Below the pieces are notes generated by a model. The model ran no database searches. It worked only from the letters and a program-made list of their open reading frames with translations, and was not told the DNA's origin. 34,062 nt of DNA from CAG-1782 sp964418255. Lineage in GTDB: Bacteria > Bacillota > Clostridia > Christensenellales > DTU072. This document shows positions 7,669 to 15,005 of this stretch, in pieces. Within the stretch, counting starts at the first letter, position 1. The number at the start of each line of letters is the position of its first letter. A program made the translations under genes and the position numbers. The stretch covers positions 1-34,062 of the forward strand of contig CAYQKV010000013.1 in the NCBI GenBank assembly GCA_964418255.1, given 5' to 3'.

Positions 7669-8971
7669 AATAACCGTAATAGGCGCTGGTCTCGCGGGTT
7701 GCGAATGTGCTTATCAATTACTTAAACGGGGATACTCTGTGGATTTATACGAAATGCGACCCGTTAAAGGCACGCCCGTGCACAAAACGGGGATGTTCGC
7801 CGAACTCGTATGCAGCAACAGTCTTAAATCCGACGACCCGTGCACGGTGCAGGGGCTTCTCAAAAAAGAACTGAGAACGCTCGACTGTATGACGCTCAGA
7901 GCGGCGGAACAGACGAAAGTACCCGCGGGCGGCGCGCTCGCAGTCGACAGGACGGAGTTTTCCAAAGCGGTGGAAAAAGAGCTTGCCGAGTACGAAAACT
8001 TGAACGTAATACGGGAAGAAGCGACGGAAATTCCCGACGAAGAAGGATTTGTCGTAGTTGCGACGGGACCGCTTACCGAGGGAAAATTCGCGGAAAGCGT
8101 AGCTAAGGTTACGGGAGAAAGCGAATTGCATTTCTACGACGCGGTCGCGCCCATAGTGACGGCGGAAAGCGTGGATAAAAATAAATCTTTTTTTGCGGGA
8201 AGATACGGGAAGGGCGACGACTATCTCAACTGCCCGATGAACAAAGAGGAGTATGTCGCGTTTTGCTCGGAGCTTGCCAACGCGGAAACGGTGATACTCA
8301 AAGATTTCGAAAATAAAGACGTCTTTAACGCTTGTATGCCTATCGAAATAATGGCAAAACGCGGAGAAGACTGTATGAGGTTCGGACCGTTAAGACCGGT
8401 CGGAATATACGACCCCGAAACGGGAAAAAGACCGTATGCGGTGGTGCAACTCAGGAAAGAGGATAACTACGATTCCCTTTATAATCTGGTCGGGTTTCAG
8501 ACGAATCTGAAATTCGGAGAGCAAGAGAGAGTTTTCGGTATGATACCCGCGCTTAACGACGCGGAGTTCGTCAGATATGGAGTTATGCACAGGAATACGT
8601 TTCTGAATGCGCCGAAGACGTTAAATGCCGATTTCAGTTGTAAAAATAACGAAAAACTGTTTTTCGCAGGACAGATAAGCGGAGTGGAAGGGTACGTCGA
8701 AAGCGTTATGAGCGGACTTATGTGCGCGATAAATATCGACAGAGAAATAAGAGGGAAAAAGCGGGTTTTGCCGCCTGAAACCACGGCGACGGGAAGCCTT
8801 ATGCGGTATATCGCCGCGCAGAATTCGGATTTTCAGCCTATGCACGTAAGTTACTCGCTTATGCCGACGTTGGAAAATCCCGAAAGAGATAAGAAAAAGA
8901 GAAAGGAACAATACAGCCGCAGGGCTGTCGCGGCTATGGAAGAATTTGCCGAAACGATATTAAAGGAGTAA
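7658..8971 (+). CDS. trmFO: Folate-dependent tRNA (uracil-54-C5) methyltransferase TrmFO
   Basis: This 437-residue flavoprotein makes ribothymidine at position 54 of tRNA, using methylene-tetrahydrofolate and FADH2. The FAD-binding GAGLAGCECA lies at residues 9-18. The conserved CSNSLKSD has its Cys at 52. The second conserved Cys is at 226 in FNACMPIE, matching the numbering of the characterised Bacillus enzyme, and RFGPLRPVGI follows. The C-terminus carries GYVESVMSGL and the PTLENP stretch. The start overlaps the end of topA by 11 bases and has only a weak Shine-Dalgarno sequence, consistent with coupling. In many Bacillota xerC follows; here hslV follows directly. Confidence 0.97.
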   Translation: MTNKITVIGAGLAGCECAYQLLKRGYSVDLYEMRPVKGTPVHKTGMFAELVCSNSLKSDDPCTVQGLLKKELRTLDCMTLRAAEQTKVPAGGALAVDRTEFSKAVEKELAEYENLNVIREEATEIPDEEGFVVVATGPLTEGKFAESVAKVTGESELHFYDAVAPIVTAESVDKNKSFFAGRYGKGDDYLNCPMNKEEYVAFCSELANAETVILKDFENKDVFNACMPIEIMAKRGEDCMRFGPLRPVGIYDPETGKRPYAVVQLRKEDNYDSLYNLVGFQTNLKFGEQERVFGMIPALNDAEFVRYGVMHRNTFLNAPKTLNADFSCKNNEKLFFAGQISGVEGYVESVMSGLMCAINIDREIRGKKRVLPPETTATGSLMRYIAAQNSDFQPMHVSYSLMPTLENPERDKKKRKEQYSRRAVAAMEEFAETILKE

Positions 8972-8975
8972 GGAT

Positions 8976-9524
8976 ATGGAAATAAGAGGTACGACGATTT
9001 GCGCCGTCAAAAGAAACGGCGTTACGGCGATAGCCGGAGACGGACAGGTGACGATGGGACAAAGCATCGTAATGAAAGGCAACGCGCGTAAAGTTAAAAG
9101 AATATACGACGATAAAGTCGTAGTTGGGTTCGCGGGAAGCGTGAGCGACGCGTTTACTTTGAGCGAAAAGTTCGAAGAAATGTTGCAGAAATATTCGGGA
9201 AACCTTATGAGAAGCGCGGTTGAGCTTGCGGAAAGCTGGAGAAACGGCGCGGCGCAACGAAATCTCGAAGCGATGTTAATCGTCGCGGACAAAGAGAACG
9301 TCTACGTTATCAGCGGAGACGGAAACGTAATAGAACCCGAATCGGGCGTTTGCGCGATAGGAAGCGGCGGAAATTACGCTTTGAGCGCAGCGCGCGCGTT
9401 GATGGAAAATACAGATATGAGCGCGGTGGATATAGTGAAAAAAGCTATGAAAATAGCCGCGGATATATGTATTTTCACCAACTATAACGTAGTTGTGGAA
9501 ACAGTCGGAAAGGAGGAGAAATAA
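8976..9524 (+). CDS. hslV: ATP-dependent protease peptidase subunit HslV (ClpQ)
   Basis: The 182-residue product is an N-terminal-nucleophile threonine protease that forms the double-hexamer core of the HslUV complex. The start reads MEIRGTTICAV, so a five-residue propeptide would be removed to expose Thr6 as the nucleophile. GDGQVTMGQ, KVKRIYDDKVVVGFAGSVSDAFTL and IGSGGNYALSAARAL are family signatures. The RBS AAGGAG lies just before the ATG, 4 bases after trmFO. The stop shares one base with the hslU start (TAATG), so the protease and ATPase subunits should be made in step. Confidence 0.97.
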   Translation: MEIRGTTICAVKRNGVTAIAGDGQVTMGQSIVMKGNARKVKRIYDDKVVVGFAGSVSDAFTLSEKFEEMLQKYSGNLMRSAVELAESWRNGAAQRNLEAMLIVADKENVYVISGDGNVIEPESGVCAIGSGGNYALSAARALMENTDMSAVDIVKKAMKIAADICIFTNYNVVVETVGKEEK

Positions 9525-10840
9525 TGGAACTTACCCCGAGACAAACCGTAAACGAACTTGACAGATATATTATAGGACAGAACGAAGCGAAACGCGCGGT
9601 AGCCGTCGCGCTCAGAAACAGATACAGACGGAGAATGTTGCCGCAGGAAATGCGCGACGAAATCACGCCGAAAAACATCATAATGAAAGGACCTACCGGT
9701 GTAGGTAAGACGGAAATAGCGAGAAGACTTGCAAAACTCGTCAAAGCGCCTTTCGTTAAAATCGAAGCGACGAAATTTACCGAAGTGGGCTACGTCGGAA
9801 GAGACGTAGAAAGTATGATAAGAGACCTCGTAGAGGCTGCTATCAGAATGGTGAACGAAGAAAAAATCGCGGAAGTCGAACCGAAAGCGAGAGAAATCGC
9901 GGAAGCGAAACTTGTAAACGCTATTTTACAGGTAAAAAAGAAAGCCGCGCCCGATAAGAGCGAAGACGAATTGAGAAGAGAGCTTTACGATTCGTTGCAC
10001 GAAGGAAAACTCGATAAAATTCCCGTAGAAATCGAAGTCGAGGAAGCGCCGAAACAGCTTACGCTCGGACCTATGGGAAATCCGCAGGACAACAACTTCG
10101 GAGAAATCATAAGCAGCATAATGCCGAGAAAGAAGAAAAAACGTAAAATTAACGTCGCTACGGCGTTAAAGATTTTCATCGCGGAAGAAGCCAACAAAAT
10201 GATAGACAAGGAGTCGATAGCCGCGGAAGGATTGAGAAGAGCGGAACAGGACGGTATTATATTTATCGACGAGCTCGATAAAATCGCGTCCAAAGGAAAT
10301 TCGCACGGACCCGACGTCAGCCGCGAAGGCGTGCAGAGGGATATTCTGCCGATAGTTGAAGGTTGTACGGTAAATACGAAATACGGCAATATAAAAACCG
10401 ATTTTATACTGTTTATCGCAGCAGGCGCGTTTCATATATCGAAAATTAGCGACCTTATACCCGAATTGCAGGGAAGATTTCCGGTCGTAGTAAGTTTGAA
10501 CAGCCTAACCGAAGAAGACTTCGAGAAAATTCTGAAAGAGCCCGACAACGCAATAATAATGCAGTACGCGGAACTTCTCAAAGTGGATAAGATAAACCTT
10601 AAATTCACCGACGACGCAATAAAAGAAATGGCGCGCATTGCGCATCTCGAAAACGAGAACAAAGAGAATATCGGAGCGAGAAGATTACACGCCATTATGG
10701 AAGCGTTGCTCGAAGAAGTTTCTTTCGAGGCGGGCGGCGAAACTCAGGAAGAAACAGAACTCGTCGTGGATAAAACTTACGTCGACGCGCACCTTGCGGA
10801 CGCGCTCAATTCGATGAATTTGAAAAAATATATTTTATAA
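9524..10840 (+). CDS. hslU: HslU (ClpY) ATPase subunit of the HslUV protease
   Basis: This 438-residue AAA+ unfoldase feeds substrates to HslV. Walker A GPTGVGKT lies at 56-63. The pore loop GYVGRD follows in the FTEVGYVGRDVESM context. The I-domain, rich in charged residues, is inserted after it, then Walker B IIFIDELDKI and the sensor segment AAGAFHISK-ISDLIPELQGRFPV. The C-terminus ends in KKYIL, the tail that docks into HslV. GGAGGAG lies just upstream of the ATG. hisS follows after 19 bases. In many Bacillota the next gene is codY, which is absent here. Confidence 0.97.
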   Translation: MELTPRQTVNELDRYIIGQNEAKRAVAVALRNRYRRRMLPQEMRDEITPKNIIMKGPTGVGKTEIARRLAKLVKAPFVKIEATKFTEVGYVGRDVESMIRDLVEAAIRMVNEEKIAEVEPKAREIAEAKLVNAILQVKKKAAPDKSEDELRRELYDSLHEGKLDKIPVEIEVEEAPKQLTLGPMGNPQDNNFGEIISSIMPRKKKKRKINVATALKIFIAEEANKMIDKESIAAEGLRRAEQDGIIFIDELDKIASKGNSHGPDVSREGVQRDILPIVEGCTVNTKYGNIKTDFILFIAAGAFHISKISDLIPELQGRFPVVVSLNSLTEEDFEKILKEPDNAIIMQYAELLKVDKINLKFTDDAIKEMARIAHLENENKENIGARRLHAIMEALLEEVSFEAGGETQEETELVVDKTYVDAHLADALNSMNLKKYIL

Positions 10841-10859
10841 GCGGCACGGAGAGGGCAAA

Positions 10860-12113
10860 ATGATAAATATACCAAAGGGAACGAAAGACGTACTCCCGCA
10901 GGAAAGTTATAAATGGCACTACGTCGAAAACGCGGCGAGAACGGTAGCGGCGGATTTCGGGTTCAACGAAATAAGAACGCCGACTTTCGAGCATACCGAA
11001 CTTTTCCTTCGAGGAGTGGGAGATACCACCGATATAGTCAATAAGGAAATGTATACGTTCACGGATAAAGGCGGAAGAAGCATATCTCTTAAACCCGAGG
11101 GTACCGCGGGCGTTGCGAGAAGTTTTGCGGAAAACGCGCTTATAAACGCGCCGCAACCGACGAAAATGTACTATATAACGCCTGTTTTCAGATACGAAAA
11201 ACCCCAGGCGGGAAGACTGAGAGAACATCATCAGTTCGGTATAGAACTGTACGGAAGCGCAACGCCTTACGCCGACGCGGAAGTAATCACTCTCGCGAAA
11301 GAGTTTTTCGACCGTATCGGACTTAAAAACCTTGTGCTGAACCTCAATAGCATAGGATGTCCGACGTGCAGGAAAGACTATTCGGTCGCGCTTAAAGAAC
11401 ACTTTTACGCGAGCAAAGATAAACTTTGCCCGACGTGCCTCGAAAGATTGGAAAAAAATCCGCTGAGGGTGCTCGATTGTAAAAATCCCGAGTGCAAAGA
11501 AGTGGCTGTCGGCGCGCCTAAGGTGCTCGACTACTTGTGCGACGAATGCCGAGAACATCACGAAAAACTCTGTAAAACGCTGGATTTGCTCGGCGTAAAG
11601 TACGAAATCAATCCCAATATCGTGCGCGGACTGGACTATTATACGAGAACGGTTTTCGAGTTTGTTTCGGACGAAATCGGGAGTCAGGGAACGGTCTGCG
11701 GAGGAGGAAGATACAATAATCTGCTTGAAGAAATCGGCGGAATAAGCGCGCCCGCGGTAGGATTCGGACTCGGACTTGAAAGACTTATTATGGTTATGGA
11801 AAACGCGAAACTTTCCTTCGGGGAAGAACCGAAACCCGATATTTATATCGCGCCGTTAGGCGAGGAATATTGCGCGGCAGCCCAGAAGATAACGCTTGCG
11901 CTCAGAAGAATAGGAATAAAGGCGACCACCGACGTCGTGGGAAGAAGCCTTAAAGCGCAGATGAAATACGCAGATAAATGCGGAGCAAAAAGGGTCGTCG
12001 TAATCGGCGAAGAGGAAACAGAGAAAAACGAGTTCGTAGTGAAAGATATGTTCACGAAAGAGTGTAAAGCCGTTTCTTACGATGGTCTGACGACGGGACA
12101 ATGGAAAGAATAA
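10860..12113 (+). CDS. hisS: Histidyl-tRNA synthetase
   Basis: This 417-residue class II synthetase charges tRNA-His. Motif 1 lies in the N-terminal DVLPQES...RTPTFEHTELF region. Motif 2 is PVFRYEKPQAGRLREHHQFGIE. The histidine-specific motifs GLDYYTRTVFEF and CGGGRYNNLL and the motif 3 segment GFGLGLERL are intact. A Cys-rich insertion (CPTCRKD, CPTCLERL, DCKNPEC) occurs in the central region, as in many bacterial HisRS. The C-terminal anticodon-binding domain is present (IYIAPLGEE to the end). GGAGAGGG precedes the ATG, and the gene lies between hslU and the thioredoxin gene with 19-base gaps on each side. It is the functional counterpart of the degenerate paralogue at 32737. Confidence 0.97.
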   Translation: MINIPKGTKDVLPQESYKWHYVENAARTVAADFGFNEIRTPTFEHTELFLRGVGDTTDIVNKEMYTFTDKGGRSISLKPEGTAGVARSFAENALINAPQPTKMYYITPVFRYEKPQAGRLREHHQFGIELYGSATPYADAEVITLAKEFFDRIGLKNLVLNLNSIGCPTCRKDYSVALKEHFYASKDKLCPTCLERLEKNPLRVLDCKNPECKEVAVGAPKVLDYLCDECREHHEKLCKTLDLLGVKYEINPNIVRGLDYYTRTVFEFVSDEIGSQGTVCGGGRYNNLLEEIGGISAPAVGFGLGLERLIMVMENAKLSFGEEPKPDIYIAPLGEEYCAAAQKITLALRRIGIKATTDVVGRSLKAQMKYADKCGAKRVVVIGEEETEKNEFVVKDMFTKECKAVSYDGLTTGQWKE

Positions 12114-12132
12114 TGAAAACGGAGGCAAGAAA

Positions 12133-12447
12133 ATGAAAAAATTATCGCAAAGCGAAAGCGCAAAGATAAACGAAGGAAAAGTCATCGTTGATTTCTACGC
12201 GGACTGGTGCGGTCCGTGTATGTATATGAAACCTTTTTACGAGGAAGCGGAAAAGGACTTAAACGCCGAAGGAATAACTTGTTACGAAGTAAACGTTGAC
12301 GAATGCGAACAACTCGCCGTAAAGAACAAAATCAACTTCATTCCTTGCGTGATTTTCTTCGATAACGGCAAGGAAATCGACAGGTTTACCGGGGGCAGAG
12401 ACAAAGAGGGCATAGTGGAGTTCGCTATGAAAAACGTGAACAAATAG
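12133..12447 (+). CDS. trxA: Thioredoxin
   Basis: The 104-residue protein has a thioredoxin fold with the active site WCGPC (Cys26 and Cys29) and the Ile-Pro cis-proline (Pro71). It would reduce cytosolic disulfides with thioredoxin reductase, which is not in this window. An unusual feature is Cys72 directly after the cis-proline, where Thr is the norm, and an additional Cys at about residue 58 (DECEQL). The RBS CGGAGG is well placed, and the gene is the last of the long block that began at 871. The next promoter starts at the base after its stop codon. Confidence 0.9.
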   Translation: MKKLSQSESAKINEGKVIVDFYADWCGPCMYMKPFYEEAEKDLNAEGITCYEVNVDECEQLAVKNKINFIPCVIFFDNGKEIDRFTGGRDKEGIVEFAMKNVNK

Positions 12448-12476
12448 TTGCATTTTTGTTTGTTTAGCGGTATACT
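12448..12476 (+). promoter_or_regulatory. Promoter of the nifS-nifU pair
   Basis: TTGCAT (12448-12453), a 17-base spacer and TATACT (12471-12476) form a good vegetative promoter. It begins immediately after the trxA stop codon, so Fe-S genes can be expressed independently of the upstream block. No clear operator is visible. Confidence 0.8.
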
Positions 12477-12527
12477 TTTGTCGAAAGAAAGGAAATGTCG
12501 GCACGACAAAAAGGAAACAACAGCTTT

Positions 12528-12547
12528 TCGGTAGCATAGGCTACCGA
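12528..12547 (+). promoter_or_regulatory. Leader hairpin abutting the nifS ribosome binding site
   Basis: TCGGTAGC (12528-12535), loop ATAG and GCTACCGA (12540-12547) make a perfect 8-bp stem. It ends two bases before AGGAG (12549-12553), which serves the ATG at 12560. It could protect the messenger or tune initiation. It has no U-run, so it is not a terminator. Confidence 0.6.
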
Positions 12548-12559
12548 TAGGAGATAAAA

Positions 12560-13741
12560 ATGAGGATATATCTTGATAACGCCGCAACTACGTCGGTGGA
12601 CGAAAGAGTGCTTGAAAGTATGTTGCCTTATATGACGGAAACGTATGGCAACGCTTCGAGCCTTCATTGTTTCGGAAGGGACGCGGCGGCGGCAGTAGAC
12701 GAGGCGCGTGCGAAAATAGCGTCTGTTTTCAACGCAAAGCCTCAGGAAATTTATATAACGAGCGGCGGAACGGAGAGCGACAACTGGGCGCTACGGGGAG
12801 TCGCTCACGCAAACGAAAAACTCGGGAAACATATAATCACCACCGCGGTGGAACATCCGGCGATTATGCAGACTTGCAAACAGCTCGAAAGAGAGGGGTT
12901 CGAAATAACCTATCTTCCCACGGGAACGGACGGAAGAATAAATGTTTCCGACCTCGAAAAAGCGGTGAGGGACGATACGATTCTGGTTTCGGTTATGTTT
13001 GCCAACAACGAGACGGGCGCGATACAGCCGATTAAAGAAATCGGAGCGTTTTGCAAGGAAAACGGAATAATCTTCCATACGGACGCAGTACAGGCGATAA
13101 GCAGTATAAAAATCGACGTGGAAGAATACGGCATTGACCTTTTGAGTTTGTCCGCGCATAAATTCCACGGACCGAAAGGAATAGGGCTTTTGTACGTGAG
13201 AAGCGGAGTAAAAATCGACAGACTGATTTTCGGCGGACACCAGGAAAGAACCTATCGTGCTGGTACGACGAACACACCGGGCATAGTCGGTATGGCGAAA
13301 GCGCTGGAACTTGCCGTCGACGAAATGGAAGAAAACAATGCGAAAATCAAAAAAGTAAGAGACAGATTCGTTGAACGCGTGCTGAAAGAAATACCCGATT
13401 GCAAATTAAACGGCGGTATGGAACACCGACTGGTAAGCAACGCTAATTTCAGTTTCGACTATATCGAAGGGGAATCCATACTTATGACTCTCGACTTGCA
13501 CGGAGTGGCGGTAAGCAGCGGTTCGGCGTGCAGTTCGGGCAGTCTCGAACCGTCGTACGTAATACTGGCGACGGGCGCGAGTATAGAGGAAGCGCATAGT
13601 TCGATACGGTTCAGTTTCGGAAAAGACAATACGATTGAAGAAGCGGACTACGCGGCGAGCGTACTGCGCGACGAAGTGGCAAAACTTCGCAGTTGGTCGC
13701 CGTTGTTCAAAGAAATAAAAGGAGAAAGCCAAAATGTATAG
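12560..13741 (+). CDS. nifS: Cysteine desulfurase (NifS/IscS type)
   Basis: This 393-residue PLP enzyme converts cysteine to alanine plus a protein-bound persulfide for Fe-S cluster assembly. The fold starts at IYLDNAATT. The PLP-binding Lys201 lies in SLSAHKFHGPKG. GTTNTPGIVG follows, and the sulfur-carrying Cys324 sits in the flexible loop SSGSACSSGS. The long loop with SACSSG marks the group I NifS/IscS class. AGGAG precedes the ATG after a leader hairpin. The 3' end overlaps nifU by 8 bases. The pairing with a U-type scaffold supports a housekeeping Fe-S role. Confidence 0.95.
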   Translation: MRIYLDNAATTSVDERVLESMLPYMTETYGNASSLHCFGRDAAAAVDEARAKIASVFNAKPQEIYITSGGTESDNWALRGVAHANEKLGKHIITTAVEHPAIMQTCKQLEREGFEITYLPTGTDGRINVSDLEKAVRDDTILVSVMFANNETGAIQPIKEIGAFCKENGIIFHTDAVQAISSIKIDVEEYGIDLLSLSAHKFHGPKGIGLLYVRSGVKIDRLIFGGHQERTYRAGTTNTPGIVGMAKALELAVDEMEENNAKIKKVRDRFVERVLKEIPDCKLNGGMEHRLVSNANFSFDYIEGESILMTLDLHGVAVSSGSACSSGSLEPSYVILATGASIEEAHSSIRFSFGKDNTIEEADYAASVLRDEVAKLRSWSPLFKEIKGESQNV

Positions 13742-14105
13742 TAAAAAGGTGTTGGATACGTTTGCAAACCCGAAAAACGTAGGAGAAATAGAAAACGCCG
13801 ACGGAATAGGAACGGTCGGCAATGCCAAATGCGGAGACATAATGCAGGTGTATCTGAAAATAGAAAACGATATTATCGTGGATGCGAAATTCAAGACGTT
13901 CGGCTGTACCGCCGCGATAGCGAGCAGCAGTATGGCGACGGAGATGATAAAAGGCAAGACCCTCGACGAAGCGTTGAAACTGAAAAACGCAGACGTCGTG
14001 GAAGCGCTCGAAGGACTGCCGCCGCAAAAAATTCACTGTTCGGTGCTCGCCGAAGAAGCGATAGCGGAAGCGATAAAAGATTATCGGGCGAAGCAGGGCA
14101 AATAG
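13734..14105 (+). CDS. nifU: NifU/IscU-type Fe-S cluster scaffold
   Basis: The 123-residue product is the IscU-like scaffold domain alone. The cluster ligands are visible as Cys33 (NAKCGD, with Asp35), Cys58 (FGCTAAIASSS) and Cys102 (IHCSVLAEEA). It receives sulfur from the overlapping upstream cysteine desulfurase and passes clusters to apoproteins. AAAGGAG precedes the ATG inside the nifS end. No ferredoxin or C-terminal Nfu domain is fused. A strong terminator hairpin follows after about 50 bases. It could equally be named iscU. Confidence 0.94.
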   Translation: MYSKKVLDTFANPKNVGEIENADGIGTVGNAKCGDIMQVYLKIENDIIVDAKFKTFGCTAAIASSSMATEMIKGKTLDEALKLKNADVVEALEGLPPQKIHCSVLAEEAIAEAIKDYRAKQGK

Positions 14106-14157
14106 TTTCAAAATAGCGTTCGATAGTTAAAAAATTTTTCGCGTAGAAAACGCAATA

Positions 14158-14187
14158 AAAACCGTCCCAAGATTAAGGGACGGTTTT
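14158..14187. terminator. Bidirectional terminator after nifU
   Basis: AAAACCGTCCC (14158-14168), an 8-base loop and GGGACGGTTTT (14177-14187) form an 11-bp stem flanked by A-run and T-run. It should stop plus-strand transcripts from nifU and could act as a backstop for minus-strand rpmB transcripts. Confidence 0.9.
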
Positions 14188-14225
14188 ATGTTTTTCAAAA
14201 TGGGAACGTGATATTTTTAAGCACA

Positions 14226-14253
14226 AAACTGCTCCTAAATAAGGGAGCAGTTT
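14226..14253 (-). terminator. Terminator of rpmB
   Basis: AAACTGCTCC (14226-14235) and GGAGCAGTTT (14244-14253) make a 10-bp stem just beyond the rpmB stop. On the minus strand the exit side reads into TTTTGTGCTT. Confidence 0.8.
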
Positions 14254-14276
14254 ACGTTATTTTGTATACGAAAAAA

Positions 14277-14468
14277 TTATTTGTTGTTCTTTTTCTCCGT
14301 TCTGAGACAACGGGTGCAAATATAACGATAGGTGACTCTGCCTTCTTCGTCTACTCTTTTAACCTTATGAACGTTGGCTTTCCAACTCCTTCTGGTTTTT
14401 ATATTACTGTGGCTTACTTTGTTACCGCTTATCTGCGCTTTGCCGCAAACACTGCAAATTCTGCTCAT
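14277..14468 (-). CDS. rpmB: Ribosomal protein L28
   Basis: The 63-residue L28 of the large ribosomal subunit has two CxxC pairs (Cys5/Cys8 and Cys51/Cys54), the zinc-ribbon form. The core signature GNKVSHSNIKTRRSWKAN is intact. An upstream in-frame ATG would add 13 residues, but the start at 14468 is chosen. AGGAGG (14475-14480 on the opposite strand) is correctly spaced to it, and the family starts with this MSRICSVCGK sequence. It is divergent from the Asp23-family gene, an order common in Bacillota, and convergent with nifU. Confidence 0.97.
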   Translation of the reverse strand: MSRICSVCGKAQISGNKVSHSNIKTRRSWKANVHKVKRVDEEGRVTYRYICTRCLRTEKKNNK

Positions 14469-14498
14469 TAGTGACCTCCTATTAAATAAACGCAATTT

Positions 14499-14527
14499 AT
14501 TATACAACGCTTTTATCCGTTTGGCAA
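14499..14527 (-). promoter_or_regulatory. rpmB promoter
   Basis: Read on the minus strand, TTGCCA (14527-14522), a 17-base spacer and TATAAT (14504-14499) form a near-consensus promoter. The start of transcription would fall near 14492, just ahead of the RBS. Confidence 0.85.
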
Positions 14528-14554
14528 ATGATTTTTACAATTTTTCCAAATTAC

Positions 14555-14583
14555 TTGCAAAATTCGGTGGGATATATTATTAT
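14555..14583 (+). promoter_or_regulatory. Promoter of the yloU-fakA-recG block
   Basis: TTGCAA (14555-14560), a 17-base spacer and TATTAT (14578-14583) lie in an AT-rich stretch, back to back with the rpmB promoter. Several overlapping TATA-like hexamers make the exact -10 uncertain. Confidence 0.6.
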
Positions 14584-14625
14584 ATAAATAGTAAAAGCGT
14601 CGTCTTGCGGCGCGGGGGAGTGTAA

Positions 14626-14976
14626 ATGGCGTTACAGACCAGCAATATTTACGGAAAAATCGTAGTCTCGGACGAGGCAGTTGCTTTGGTTATAAAAAAA
14701 GTCGCCGTGGAATGTTACGGCGTGGCGGAACTCGTCAGCAGAAGACTGAGCGACAGCGTACTTATGCTCTTTAACAAAGAACCGGTTTCGAAAGGAATAA
14801 AACTGGTTACTTTGGATAACAGAATTTTTATAGATATTTACTGTCTTATAGCAGACGGAGTCAACGTCGAAGCCGTTGTGGCGAGCCTTAAATCGTCGGT
14901 TATTTACCACGTCGAGCATTTTACCGGAATGCGAGTAAAATCCGTGGACGTGCACGTTGTCGGAATGAGGCTTTGA
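14626..14976 (+). CDS. yloU: Asp23/Gls24 family envelope stress-response protein (YloU-like)
   Basis: The 116-residue protein has the Asp23/Gls24 (DUF322) fold. It begins with GKIVVSDEAVALVIKKVAVECYGVAEL, and the middle contains FIDIYCLIADGVNV. The C-terminal part has VIYHVEHFTGMRVKSVDVHVVGM. Members form membrane-associated assemblies linked to envelope homeostasis; the precise role of YloU is not established. A GGGGGAG RBS precedes the ATG. The neighbouring order rpmB / yloU / fakA / recG is the standard one in Bacillota. The last bases overlap a possible TTG start of the next gene. Confidence 0.92.
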   Translation: MALQTSNIYGKIVVSDEAVALVIKKVAVECYGVAELVSRRLSDSVLMLFNKEPVSKGIKLVTLDNRIFIDIYCLIADGVNVEAVVASLKSSVIYHVEHFTGMRVKSVDVHVVGMRL

Positions 14977-15005
14977 GCGTTGAATATGGAGAGGAACATA
15001 ACAAA

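Noticed and set aside
14973..15005. TTG start for fakA overlapping yloU
   Set aside because: The extension is not typical of the family, and ATG 15006 has GGAGAGG upstream. It remains possible.
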